NCBI RefSeq assembly: GCF_019219025.1
Contig: NZ_JAHUWN010000007.1
Coordinates: 180,021 to 244,020 of the forward strand
Direction of reading: 5' to 3'
Length of the DNA: 64,000 bases
From: Bacillus sp. sid0103
GTDB taxonomy: Bacteria; Bacillota; Bacilli; Bacillales_B; DSM-18226
Each line of letters begins with the position of its first letter. Within the stretch, counting starts at the first letter, position 1. Both the position numbers and the translations under genes were made by a program. Under the pieces are notes generated by a model that worked only from the letters and a program-made list of their open reading frames with translations, was not told the DNA's origin and searched no databases. This document shows positions 18,491 through 27,568 of this stretch, piece after piece.

Positions 18491-18561
18491 TTGGCGGGAC
18501 TGCGTGGGAATCGAACCCACCAGACCTGGCACGCAGGTCTCAAGCAGTTTTGAAGACTGTG
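18491..18561 (-). repeat. Left attachment site of the 14.9-kb element (tRNA-Sec 3' duplicate)
   Basis: 71 bp exactly identical, in the same orientation, to 33352-33422, which is the 3' part of selC. The two copies are 14,861 bp apart. Right of this copy the tRNA 5' half is missing and the sequence becomes AT-rich element DNA, as expected where the tRNA is split and repaired at the other end. Confidence 0.85.
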
Positions 18562-19043
18562 TCATTAATCCAGATGGAAACAACATTGTAAGAAAGCCGT
18601 CAAATCAACGTTTATCTTCATTCCCCAACAGGTTTATCAAGGTATTCTGTTCAGTTTTTCCGTAGTCGCTACAGTTTTATTATAGTTTTCTTTACATACG
18701 ATGTGCAATACAAAAAATGCATGAACGATTTATTGTTGTGTACATAGGTGTATCGCCATACATTAAATATGATACATTGAAAAAGGCTGTATTTGGAAAA
18801 AAATGCTATTTACCTGGCATTATGTTTTTATATATAAAATGAGCCTAAAATAAACAAGGAATAATAACGTGCATATTTTGGGCTCCTAAATTGTTATCGT
18901 TAATTCATTAAAGCCCCTATAGTTTAGTGAAGAGTTTCACAAATATGCCTAAATTAGCATATGAGGCTCTAAAATTGACCTGTATTTTTTGAACTAGAAC
19001 CTACTAGGTTATCAGTAATAGTAACAGCCTTCTTTAAAATAAT
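18562..19043. other. Left end of the element, non-coding
   Basis: AT-rich, with no start-plus-RBS reading frame on either strand. No clear terminator or repeat was seen. Confidence 0.4.
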
Positions 19044-19262
19044 TTATTCTGTTTCAAACTCAATGTCTAAATTTGGTCTCTTAAGTTTGAATTTAACTTT
19101 TTTATTTTTTAGGATATAAAGACCCCCTAAGATCCCTCCTATACCTAATGCCATTTCAGGGTGTTTCTTTATCGCATCCCCAAATGCTTTACCTACTTCA
19201 CCGACGGCTACTCCTACATCCTTCTTTTCAACATTAGAAAAAACTTTGTTTAATTCTGACAT
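19044..19262 (-). CDS. Small hypothetical protein with a glycine-rich hydrophobic segment
   Basis: 72 residues. An amphipathic N-terminal half (KDVGVAVGEVGKAFGDAIKK) is followed by a short hydrophobic stretch GIGGILGGLYIL and a basic tail. It could be a small membrane-associated protein. The ribosome site is plausible (AAGGAG upstream of ATG). No family was recognised. It is the first gene inside the selC element and is monocistronic on the minus strand. Confidence 0.5.
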   Translation of the reverse strand: MSELNKVFSNVEKKDVGVAVGEVGKAFGDAIKKHPEMALGIGGILGGLYILKNKKVKFKLKRPNLDIEFETE

Positions 19263-19464
19263 TTCTATACCACTCCTTCTTTATCATTTAGATATATCTA
19301 ATATAACATTTTAAATAGTTTTAATAGTAAGAATTATGATTGTATAAACTTTTAATATCAATAAATGAATACGTTTATATATCATGAAAGTTTCACACCT
19401 TGTTGCGCAAACTGCCCTCTAGTGAAATAAGAAATTGTTAAACAGCTACTAAGCAATGTTATTT

Positions 19465-19735
19465 TTAGAAGTAATCCTTCATTAATTTATTCATCCAATC
19501 AGGAACTTGAGCATTATCTCCAATATCAAAGGCAGGTAAATGGTTTAATATGTTCCATTGATCGCATCTAATCCTGTTACAGTTATAAAATTCCCTTGAA
19601 TTGTTTCGAGCTTAACTACTGCTATACCAATAGGATTGGGACGGTATTGTTCTCTGTGCGAAGCAGCACTTCTCTTCCGAATCCATAATTCCTCTTGGCT
19701 GTCTCTTCCACTTTTCTTGACAGTTATCTCTAAGT
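19465..19735 (-). pseudogene. TrmO/TsaA-like tRNA methyltransferase remnant
   Basis: The minus strand reads REQYRPNPIGIAVVKLETIQ then GNFITVTGLDAINGTY, a frame break, and NHLPAFDIGDNAQVPDWMNKL. These are the conserved blocks of the TsaA/TrmO family (SAM-dependent methylation of tRNA t6A37). The N-terminal start is missing, and a frameshift splits the rest. It is a dead gene inside the element's left part. Confidence 0.6.
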
Positions 19736-20018
19736 TAATCCAGATAAAATATTATAATTGCATGGGAATAAAATAAATTTTTGCCTGATTTAATAGGGAT
19801 TTACAAGTTATAGGAAGGTTAATTTTAGATAAAAATTAATTGGTTCCCCACCAAAAATTGGTGTGGTTGAAAAAAAACGCTTTTATCATTTAGTGATAAA
19901 GGCAATTTTTTGTTAGCTATTAAAAAAAATATCACTTCTCCACCTATGAATAATAGAAACCCGTACAAATTTTGTTATAATTGTTCTTATACTAGCTGAT
20001 TAAAGGACTGTGGACCTA

Positions 20019-22778
20019 ATGCCAAAGAAAAATTTATTATCTATAACGGAAATCGAAGATAGAGCTAAAACAATAATTGAAAATTTAAATGAAGAAACTT
20101 TTATTGAAGAGTTTTTAGGACTTTTTGATATTCCTAAAACAAGTATCACACGTGCAAGATCAAGTGAAGGTGATTTTTTGATACGAAATAAAGTTCGTTA
20201 TCGAAGGGTTGAAAATAATCCACTACGCGCTATTGATGAAATCGAGCAGGAAATTGTATCTCAAAATCAAAAACCTCGCTATCTTATCACAACTGATTTT
20301 GAAATGCTTTATGCAAAAGATACAAAAACAAATGATTCACTTGCCATTCACTTTGAAGATTTACCAACTTCTGCAGAGTTTTTCCTTGCATGGAATGGGA
20401 TTGAGAAAGTAGATTACCAAAAAGAAAACCCAGCGGATATTAAGGCTGCGGAGCGTTTCACAAAACTTTATGATGAATTGGTCAGAATCAATCCAGAGCT
20501 TGCAAAAGAGGAAGCTGACGGCAAATCCTTTAACCTTTTTCTAATTCGTTCACTTTTCTTGTACTTCTCTGAAGATACAGAAATTATCACTAAAGGCTCT
20601 TTTACTAATATCCTTAAAACAAGAACTGAAATCGATGGAAGTAATCTAAATTCGGTCATCAAAGAATTATTTTTAATTTTAGATGTGCCCGAAAACCAAA
20701 GACACGATACGCCTGAATGGTTGAAAGAATTTCCATACGTTAATGGTAAACTTTTCAAAGAACCACATCATGACTTAAACTTCAACACTTTTACCCGAAA
20801 ACTACTCATCGAAGCAGGCGAATTGCTTAACTGGAATGAAATCAATCCTGATATTTTGGGAGCAATGATTCAATCTGTTGCAAACAAAGAAGAACGTCAA
20901 GTTTCAGGCATGCACTACACAAGCGTGCCGAATATCATGAAAGTGATTAAGCCGCTGTTTTTGGATAATCTCCAAGCTGAATACCAACGTTTATCAGAAC
21001 GAGCAGATGATTATCTTGAGCGTGAGATTACTGAGGAACAACGTCGCAAGCAACAACGTGATATTATCAATCAGTTTGAAACCTTGATTGAGCGCATGAG
21101 CAAAATCAAATTCTTAGACCCAGCTTGTGGATCAGGTAATTTTTTGATTATCGCCTATAAGGAACTCCGTCGACTTGAAATCGACTGTCTTGTTAAAACA
21201 AGAGAAGTACGAGAATCTCTGAATGAGAAAGATGTTTATCAAGGTAGTCTTCTTAAACAATCCAAAATTAAACTCAATCAATTTTCAGGAATAGAACTGG
21301 ATGACTTTGCGCACGAAGTTGCACGGCTCTCTCTATATATCGCCGAGCACCAGATGAATGTCGAGATGACCGCAGCACTTGCAGACTATCAGCCACGGAT
21401 TCTGCCATTACAAGAATCGGGAAATATCGTGCATGCCAATGCCTTGCGTGTGGATTGGAATGAAGTTGTGACTCATGAATCTAATGACGAAATCTATATT
21501 ATGGGGAATCCGCCGTATATTGCTGCGAAAGGTACGAATCACAGAACGGAGTCTCAAACTCAAGATTTATTGTTTGCTATTTATCCAAATGACTTTAGAA
21601 TAGTTGATTATATTTTTGGTTGGTTCTTTAAAGCTTCAAAGTTAATTCAAAATCAAAGGGCAAAATATGCCTTTGTAACTACAAACTCACTATTTCAAGG
21701 AATTCAAGCGATAAAGGTGCAAGAACATATTCTTACAGGCCTTGAGATTTTTTATGCTTATCCTTCAATAAAATGGAGCAATAAGGCTAAAAATAATGCT
21801 GGAGTAATTGTCTCAATCGTGGGGATTTCAAATATTGATAGCAATATGAAAAAACTATACACAGATGATGACTTTAAGGAAGTTGATTCAATAAATGCTT
21901 ATTTAGGAACTGAGGATGGAATAAGAGTCTCAAAAACACGGGAATTAAATTCTAGTTTACCTTATCAGATGGAATTAGGGAGCGCTGGTTATGAAGGAAA
22001 TAATTTGATTTTTTCGATATCTGAATACGAGAATATTATAGCCGAATATCCAAATTCAGCAGTTTTTTTCAAAAAATTTATTAATGCAAAGGACTTAGTA
22101 AACGATAAGTATTCCTATGTAGTATGGATAAACGACAATCAGCTAGAAGAGGCAGAAAAAATACCCGAATTATCTCGTAGATTTGAATTAGTGAAGAAAT
22201 TTCGTCAAGAAGGAGGTACAACTGCAAAGTCATCAGTATCAACCTATTGGAAATTTTCACAAATTAGATACAAAGATTTACCTGCAATCGTAATTCCTGT
22301 TATCAATTCGGAAAAAAGAGACTACATGTGTGGAACTTATTCTGATTCCAATATTGTTTTTTCAAATCAACTCTATCTTATCTACGGCGCCCCAATCTGG
22401 CTCCTCGGCATCCTAGAATCTCGGATGCATATGACTTGGTTCCGCGCAGTTAGTGGAAGACTGAAAACGGATTATCGCTATTCCGCAGGTATGGTTTACA
22501 ATACATTCCCAATTCCCAACCTTTCAACAAATCGTAAAAATATTCTTGAAGAAGCCGTTTTAGAGATGCTGGATGTCCGTGAAGAAGAAGGGGGTACTCT
22601 TGCTGAGCTTTATGGCGGTGCAAATAAACCAATGAACGCAAGATTACGCGAAGCACACGAAAAAATTGACGGCATTGTGGAGCGCGCTTATAAGCAAGAA
22701 CCTTTCAAATCCGATAAGGAACGATTGAGTGTATTGTTGAAACTTTATCAAGAAATGGTAAGTGAGGAGAAAAAATGA
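20019..22778 (+). CDS. MmeI/type IIL-like adenine DNA methyltransferase
   Basis: A 919-residue adenine-N6 DNA methyltransferase of the Eco57I/MmeI type. SAM motif I (FLDPACGSGNF) is near residue 366 and the catalytic NPPY near 497. A helical spacer and a C-terminal target-recognition region (ending with the NTFPIPNLS block) surround them. The N-terminus resembles the MmeI nuclease domain (RYLITTDFEMLYAKD), but where that family has D...ExK I read D near 52 and E-N-N near 65, so the Lys is missing. I prefer the ATG at 20019, eleven bases after AAAGGA, over the GTG at 20010. The stop overlaps the helicase start (ATGA). It probably modifies host DNA and may supply sequence specificity for restriction by its two partners. 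Confidence 0.85.
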   Translation: MPKKNLLSITEIEDRAKTIIENLNEETFIEEFLGLFDIPKTSITRARSSEGDFLIRNKVRYRRVENNPLRAIDEIEQEIVSQNQKPRYLITTDFEMLYAKDTKTNDSLAIHFEDLPTSAEFFLAWNGIEKVDYQKENPADIKAAERFTKLYDELVRINPELAKEEADGKSFNLFLIRSLFLYFSEDTEIITKGSFTNILKTRTEIDGSNLNSVIKELFLILDVPENQRHDTPEWLKEFPYVNGKLFKEPHHDLNFNTFTRKLLIEAGELLNWNEINPDILGAMIQSVANKEERQVSGMHYTSVPNIMKVIKPLFLDNLQAEYQRLSERADDYLEREITEEQRRKQQRDIINQFETLIERMSKIKFLDPACGSGNFLIIAYKELRRLEIDCLVKTREVRESLNEKDVYQGSLLKQSKIKLNQFSGIELDDFAHEVARLSLYIAEHQMNVEMTAALADYQPRILPLQESGNIVHANALRVDWNEVVTHESNDEIYIMGNPPYIAAKGTNHRTESQTQDLLFAIYPNDFRIVDYIFGWFFKASKLIQNQRAKYAFVTTNSLFQGIQAIKVQEHILTGLEIFYAYPSIKWSNKAKNNAGVIVSIVGISNIDSNMKKLYTDDDFKEVDSINAYLGTEDGIRVSKTRELNSSLPYQMELGSAGYEGNNLIFSISEYENIIAEYPNSAVFFKKFINAKDLVNDKYSYVVWINDNQLEEAEKIPELSRRFELVKKFRQEGGTTAKSSVSTYWKFSQIRYKDLPAIVIPVINSEKRDYMCGTYSDSNIVFSNQLYLIYGAPIWLLGILESRMHMTWFRAVSGRLKTDYRYSAGMVYNTFPIPNLSTNRKNILEEAVLEMLDVREEEGGTLAELYGGANKPMNARLREAHEKIDGIVERAYKQEPFKSDKERLSVLLKLYQEMVSEEKK

Positions 22779-24706
22779 CATCAAATATTTTTGAAATTAA
22801 TTATAATGGTACTGGACAAAGCCAAAATACAAATGCATTAGGGATGCGTGAGATGCAGGCACGTGTCTATGAGAAACGTTCCTCACAATATCTATTAGTT
22901 AAGGCTCCCCCTGCATCAGGGAAATCACGAGCTTTGATGTTTGTAGCTTTAGATAAGCTCACAAATCAAGGTATAAAAAAAGCAATTATTGCAGTTCCAG
23001 AACGTTCGATTGGGAAATCCTTCCAAACCACAGAGCTAGCAAAATTCGGCTTCTTCTCTGATTGGGTTATTAATCCAAAAAACAATCTCACGGAACGTGG
23101 AACAAGTGAAAGTAAAGTGTCGCAGTTTGTTAATTTTATTCGTTCAACAAACTCAGTAGATAATATTATGATTTGCACCCACGCCACTTTACGTTTTGCT
23201 TTTGAGAAATTGAATGATTCGGACTTTGACAATGCTTTACTTGCCATTGATGAATTTCATCATGTATCACAAGATGATAATTCAGTTCTTGGTAATGCGA
23301 TGCGTAATATTATGGGAAATTCTTCTGCTCATATCGTTGCGATGACTGGCTCTTACTTTCGCGGTGATTCAGTCCCGATTCTGGAGCCTACTGACGAGCA
23401 AAAGTTTGATAAGGTAACTTATACTTATTATGAACAACTTGAAGGTTATAAATATCTAAAGAGTTTTGCCATGGGCTATAGCTTCTATCAAGGTCGCTAT
23501 ACTGATGCACTTTCAGAAGTTTTAGATACTACAAAGAAAACAATTATTCATATTCCAAATGTAAATTCTGGCGAATCTACCAAAGATAAATATGATGAAG
23601 TTGACCGTATTCTGGAAGAATTAGGTGATGCAAAATTTGATGAAAATACAGGACTTTGGCTAGTAACTGAAGAATCTGGACGAGTTTTAAAAATTGCGGA
23701 TTTGGTTAATGAAGGAGGTCGTGAAAAAGTTCAAGAATATATCCGAAATATGTCTGAACTTGATGACTTGGATATTATCATTGCGCTTGGTATGGCAAAA
23801 GAGGGATTTGACTGGCCATTCGCAGAATATGCTTTAACAATTGGTTATCGTAATTCATTAACTGAAGTTGTGCAAATTATTGGGCGCGTGACTCGTGATA
23901 GTTCAAATAAAACTCATGCACAATTTACCAATTTAATTGCTCAACCAGATGCTCAAGATGATGAGGTCATGTTTGCGGTTAATAATGTCATGAAGGCAAT
24001 CACTGCAAGTCTTTTGATGGAATCTGTATTAGCTCCAAACTTTAACTTTAAGCGTAAAGATAATGATGACCAAAAATCAAAAGGAACAGATATTTTCATC
24101 AAAGGCTTAAAAGAGCCAAGTACTGAGCGTTCAAAAAATATTATTCAAAACGATTTGAATGATTTGAAAGCGACTATTTTACAAGACAGTCAAATTCAGC
24201 AAGCTATTGCTGCTGGCGTCGATGCAAAAGTGATTAATAAACAACTTATACCGCGTGTGATAATGAATACCTATCCTGATTTGTCAAATGATGAGACTGA
24301 AGAAGTTCGTCAGCACTTAGTAGCACAAACTGTCATTAAGTCTGCGGAACGTGAAGAAGGAACAGGCGGAAATCAATTTCTTAGAATGGCGAATAAGTTT
24401 ATAAATATTGATGAAATTGCCATTGATTTGATTGATGAAGTGAATCCTTTCCAGCGTGCTTATGAGATTATTTCAAAGGAAATTGATGCACCAACTTTAC
24501 GCTTTATCCAAGATTATATGGATGGTATAAAATTTACTTTTTCTGAAGATGAATTAGTTATGTTGTATCCTCAAGTTGTTCAATTTAAAAATGAAAATGG
24601 TAGAATTCCAGATAAGTCTAGTTCAGACCAATACGAGCAAAGATTAGCCTATGCTTTATTACGTTTGGAGCAACTAAGGAGAGAAAGACAAGATGGACAA
24701 GCTTAA
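22775..24706 (+). CDS. DEAD/DEAH-type (ResIII-like) helicase of a restriction-like operon
   Basis: A 643-residue superfamily 2 translocase. Walker A is APPASGKS near residue 44, Walker B is IDEFHH near 158, motif III-like AMTGS near 189, motif V AKEGFDWP near 341, and motif VI QIIGRVTRD near 367. The C-terminal ~250 residues are a helical domain ending in FKNENGRIPDKSSSDQYEQR, which resembles helicase-associated modules. The start overlaps the methyltransferase stop by 4 bp and the end overlaps the nuclease gene by 14 bp, so the three are made as a unit. ATP-driven DNA translocation that brings the nuclease to unmodified DNA is the likely role (inference). It is not HsdR-like, since no PD-(D/E)xK domain was seen. 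Confidence 0.85.
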   Translation: MTSNIFEINYNGTGQSQNTNALGMREMQARVYEKRSSQYLLVKAPPASGKSRALMFVALDKLTNQGIKKAIIAVPERSIGKSFQTTELAKFGFFSDWVINPKNNLTERGTSESKVSQFVNFIRSTNSVDNIMICTHATLRFAFEKLNDSDFDNALLAIDEFHHVSQDDNSVLGNAMRNIMGNSSAHIVAMTGSYFRGDSVPILEPTDEQKFDKVTYTYYEQLEGYKYLKSFAMGYSFYQGRYTDALSEVLDTTKKTIIHIPNVNSGESTKDKYDEVDRILEELGDAKFDENTGLWLVTEESGRVLKIADLVNEGGREKVQEYIRNMSELDDLDIIIALGMAKEGFDWPFAEYALTIGYRNSLTEVVQIIGRVTRDSSNKTHAQFTNLIAQPDAQDDEVMFAVNNVMKAITASLLMESVLAPNFNFKRKDNDDQKSKGTDIFIKGLKEPSTERSKNIIQNDLNDLKATILQDSQIQQAIAAGVDAKVINKQLIPRVIMNTYPDLSNDETEEVRQHLVAQTVIKSAEREEGTGGNQFLRMANKFINIDEIAIDLIDEVNPFQRAYEIISKEIDAPTLRFIQDYMDGIKFTFSEDELVMLYPQVVQFKNENGRIPDKSSSDQYEQRLAYALLRLEQLRRERQDGQA

Positions 24707-25847
24707 TCTTGATGATATTTTTTCAGACCCAATTTTTGATGAACTAATAGCTGAAACTCCTAAGAAACAAGTTAAGCGAATTGATCCAGAATTTGAAAAA
24801 TTTCAAGAGATTATCGAATGGATAAAAAATCATGATGGAAAAGAACCAGAAAAATCTCGTGATATGACCGAAAGAAAATTATTTTCCAGACTTAAAGGCT
24901 ATCGTGACAAGCCAGAAATGATAAAGAAGCTCGCTGAGATTGATGAACTTAACTTGCTTGATAGCCAAAATACGGTTTTAGAAAATACGATAAAAAGTCC
25001 AAAATCTCTTGTTGATATTCTTAATGATGACACACTTTTCGAGAAAAAAGATAAAGTTGATTCACTGCTTGACTTGTCAAGATATAAAAGAACAATTAGT
25101 GCAGCTGATAAATACAGCGTTCGGAAACGAGCTATCCATTTCGAACGATACGAACCACTATTTAAGCTTGTTCAAAAAGAAATTGCAAATGGCACTCGAA
25201 AAATAATTCCTGTTGATACTGAAAACAACATTTTACCAGGTAAATTTTATATTGATAATGGGATTCTGCTTTACGTTCTATCCGTAGGTAATTATTATGA
25301 AGATAAACATGGTAAGCGTAACGCAAAGCTTCATCTTATTTATGAAAATGGAACTGAAAACAAAGGAATATTACTGAGATCATTTGCATCAAATCTCTTT
25401 GATAAAACTCGTCATGGTCGAATGGTAACCGAAGTAATGAGTGATGTTATGGGAGAAACAACCGTTGAAGAAAGAGCTGCTGAATATCTGACTACGGGCT
25501 ATATTTATGTAGTAAAATCACTTAGTTCGAATCCTGAAATATCAAAATTTCAAAATCTTTATAAGATTGGTTTTGCTAGTGGGAGTGTTGAAAAACGCAT
25601 TAGTAATGCTGAAAATGAAGCCACTTATCTTTACGCACCTGTGAAAATTGTTGCAACATGGGAAGTTCAAAACTTTAGTGGTCGAAAATTAGAAACATTC
25701 ATTCATCATAGATTTGCAGATAAGCAATTACAAATCTCTGTTCCAACAGCAAATGGGAAAATTGAAAATCCGAAAGAATGGTATATAGTTTCTTTGGATG
25801 AAATTGAAGCAAATATAAATGATGTTATTGTGAAATTGAACAGTTAA
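24693..25847 (+). CDS. GIY-YIG (T5orf172/MUG113-type) nuclease
   Basis: A 384-residue protein. Residues about 34-75 (FEKFQEIIEWIKNHDGKEPE then ERKLFSRLKGYRD) resemble the module at the C-terminus of the neighbouring helicase. The C-terminal ~120 residues form a GIY-YIG fold: GYIYVV near 269, LYKIGFASG near 289, the conserved Arg in EKRISNAE near 302, and the metal Glu in RKLETFIHHRF near 334. The middle part (130-260) is unrecognised. It is the third gene of the operon, with AAGGAG inside the helicase end. It is the only evident nuclease of the set and is probably the effector that cuts foreign DNA. Confidence 0.8.
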   Translation: MDKLNLDDIFSDPIFDELIAETPKKQVKRIDPEFEKFQEIIEWIKNHDGKEPEKSRDMTERKLFSRLKGYRDKPEMIKKLAEIDELNLLDSQNTVLENTIKSPKSLVDILNDDTLFEKKDKVDSLLDLSRYKRTISAADKYSVRKRAIHFERYEPLFKLVQKEIANGTRKIIPVDTENNILPGKFYIDNGILLYVLSVGNYYEDKHGKRNAKLHLIYENGTENKGILLRSFASNLFDKTRHGRMVTEVMSDVMGETTVEERAAEYLTTGYIYVVKSLSSNPEISKFQNLYKIGFASGSVEKRISNAENEATYLYAPVKIVATWEVQNFSGRKLETFIHHRFADKQLQISVPTANGKIENPKEWYIVSLDEIEANINDVIVKLNS

Positions 25848-25868
25848 TTCAAATTTATGATAGTTGTT

Positions 25869-25903
25869 AAAGCATCTTTGCCATATGGTGATGATGCTTT
25901 TTT
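25869..25903 (+). terminator. Terminator of the three-gene operon
   Basis: A stem AAAGCATC/GATGCTTT followed by a T-run, 22 bp after the nuclease stop codon. Confidence 0.8.
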
Positions 25904-25934
25904 ATATATTTAATTTAGCTTTTTCTAGTATTCC

Positions 25935-26378
25935 TCACGAAATCCTTCTTTGCTTTTTGGATGGCTGTACTAGCTCTGTTCCCCGCCACCCCCTGTACCA
26001 TCTAGTTATAATGGTCTTATAAGGAATGCCGTATATTTCAGCCCATTCAATAAGAGGTTTTGTAACTCCATTTAATTCTGCATACTTGGTATCCCGTTTG
26101 TTTCTGCATTGTTCACGCAGTTCTATCCATTTACAATTAGAAGGTTCGTAATTTCCATTTACATCAATACGCTCCAGACTCAAACCCTCTTGGTAGCCAT
26201 TGTCAATTGCCCAGCTATAAAAGTTCATGAAGTCAGTTCGCCATTCATGACAGATTGATATTCCTCGTCCTCCATAATTATGGTAGTTGGATGCATTTGG
26301 ATTAGTGCACCTATCTATAACTTTTCTCCATAATCCATGTATCCGTGTTTTTGATAAGCCATGTTTAAATAATCCCAT
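25935..26378 (-). CDS. Phage-type HNH/AP2-like DNA-binding protein
   Basis: 147 residues. The core KVIDRCTNPNASNYHNYGGR then GISICHEWRTDFMNFYSWA and LSLERIDVNGNYEPSNCKW is a very common phage and mobile-element protein, related to homing HNH endonucleases with the ERID-NG-Y-P-NC-W pattern. The C-terminal part (EWAEIYGIPYKTIITRWYRG) looks like a helix-turn-helix. I place the start at 26378, because GGAGGT stands eight bases upstream; the longer frame to 26426 has no ribosome site. It may be a free-standing homing-type nuclease or a DNA-binding accessory protein. It is independent of the restriction-like operon, on the other strand. Confidence 0.65.
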   Translation of the reverse strand: MGLFKHGLSKTRIHGLWRKVIDRCTNPNASNYHNYGGRGISICHEWRTDFMNFYSWAIDNGYQEGLSLERIDVNGNYEPSNCKWIELREQCRNKRDTKYAELNGVTKPLIEWAEIYGIPYKTIITRWYRGWRGTELVQPSKKQRRIS

Positions 26379-26763
26379 TGTGACAGACCTCCGTTGAAAT
26401 GGTTTAATGAAAAATAACCAGTTCAATAAAAAAGGTCAAGTAATTTTTGTAGTTTTTATTTGTTAAAAGGTTAATAAGTGTCCAAAATTTTTTATATTAT
26501 TTTCGCTTCTTTTTTAATGGCTTATTCCTCCTAGACGGAGCGGCGAATAACCTTTGTAAATAAAGTGCTAACCAAATTAAATAAGCTCTTTAACCATTGG
26601 TATTATTACATTCATGATTAAAGGACATTTTTAATTTTATTATTTTAGGTGTAAGGCAAGAAAAAAACAAAAAAAGTCATATAAAAAAACAGTTAATTTT
26701 CCCCATATAACTTGTAAAAAGTGGTATAATTACTCATATTTTGTCATTTAAGGGGGAATAAAA
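26379..26763. other. Gap before the membrane protein gene
   Basis: AT-rich. It contains the promoter region of the gene at 26764, with TATAAT near 26725 on the plus strand. No other feature is supported. Confidence 0.4.
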
Positions 26764-27231
26764 GTGGAAACATCTATTTCAGAAAACCAAACATCACCTG
26801 ATGTAAAGAAAAAGCCACATATTAAGTGGTTGATTGGTGGAATTTTAGCTGATATTACTATAATTATTATTCTAGTAATGATGGATGCAACAATTTTCCG
26901 TTTTTTGGATTTTGGCTTTATAGCAAACTTACATGATTCACCCGTTGGTAAATTAAAGTTTTTCTTTGTTGTTTTAAGTATAATTGCCCTTATTTTTCAT
27001 GTTTTGCGGCCTAATTTGCTTAATTGGATTATGGTCCCAATTTTATTATTTATGGGTTTTAGATTTAAACATTTATTAGGTCCTATATCTTCTGATGTAT
27101 CTAATACTGATTATGCTATAATAGCAGATAATTTTTCTCCGTACAAAGGACTGGAACTGTATCCATTTGTAATTGGATTCATATTCATAATCGTTGTTGT
27201 ATGCAAGATGGTTTCTGGAAGAGAAAAGTAG
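26764..27231 (+). CDS. Hypothetical membrane protein
   Basis: 155 residues with a charged N-terminal tail and four predicted membrane segments (near 24-42, 65-82, 85-100 and 133-150). The start is GTG with AAGGGGG upstream. No family was recognised. It is monocistronic, and its stop codon lies three bases from a small terminal-inverted-repeat element. It could be an immunity or surface function of the mobile element, but nothing in the sequence proves it. Confidence 0.6.
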   Translation: METSISENQTSPDVKKKPHIKWLIGGILADITIIIILVMMDATIFRFLDFGFIANLHDSPVGKLKFFFVVLSIIALIFHVLRPNLLNWIMVPILLFMGFRFKHLLGPISSDVSNTDYAIIADNFSPYKGLELYPFVIGFIFIIVVVCKMVSGREK

Positions 27232-27234
27232 GAT

Positions 27235-27361
27235 AAAGGGGCTGTCCAGAAAGTCGTATTTTCAACTTCTGGGATGCCCCTTTTGTGTTTCAATACTTTG
27301 ATATATCAACACGCTCGATTATTAGATTTGAGGAGATGTCCACTTTTCGGACAGCCCCTTT
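27235..27361. mobile_element. 127-bp MITE-like element with 19-bp terminal inverted repeats
   Basis: The ends read AAGGGGCTGTCCAGAAAGT and, inverted, AAGGGGCTGTCCGAAAAGT (17 of 19 match). Ends of this type (GGGGCTGTCC-AAAAGT) are known from IS1182-like insertion sequences. The interior has no gene. It fills the space between two convergent stop codons (27231 and 27362) and would fold into a long hairpin, so it may act as a shared terminator. Confidence 0.6.
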
Positions 27362-27541
27362 TTATAAATTCCTACTCATACTGATTTTCCTATATAGGGC
27401 TATAACTGCTTGATTTTGGCTTTCCCAGGCTTCATTCCTTAAAGATGGTATTTTGTAATCCCTTTCCATTTCCTCCATTAAACTAGCCAATCTGCGGCTT
27501 CTGAATGGCTCATTTACTTGTCCATGAATGATTTTCCTCAT
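27362..27541 (-). CDS. Small hypothetical protein downstream of the resolvase
   Basis: 59 residues beginning MRKIIHGQVNEPFRSRRLAS and continuing MEEMERDYKIPSLRNEAWES. It is basic, probably helical, with no membrane segment. AAGGATT lies before the ATG. It follows the resolvase gene by 27 bp on the same strand and is probably co-transcribed with it. Family unknown. Confidence 0.55.
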   Translation of the reverse strand: MRKIIHGQVNEPFRSRRLASLMEEMERDYKIPSLRNEAWESQNQAVIALYRKISMSRNL

Positions 27542-27568
27542 AATCCTTATTAATTTGGCTTAACGTCC

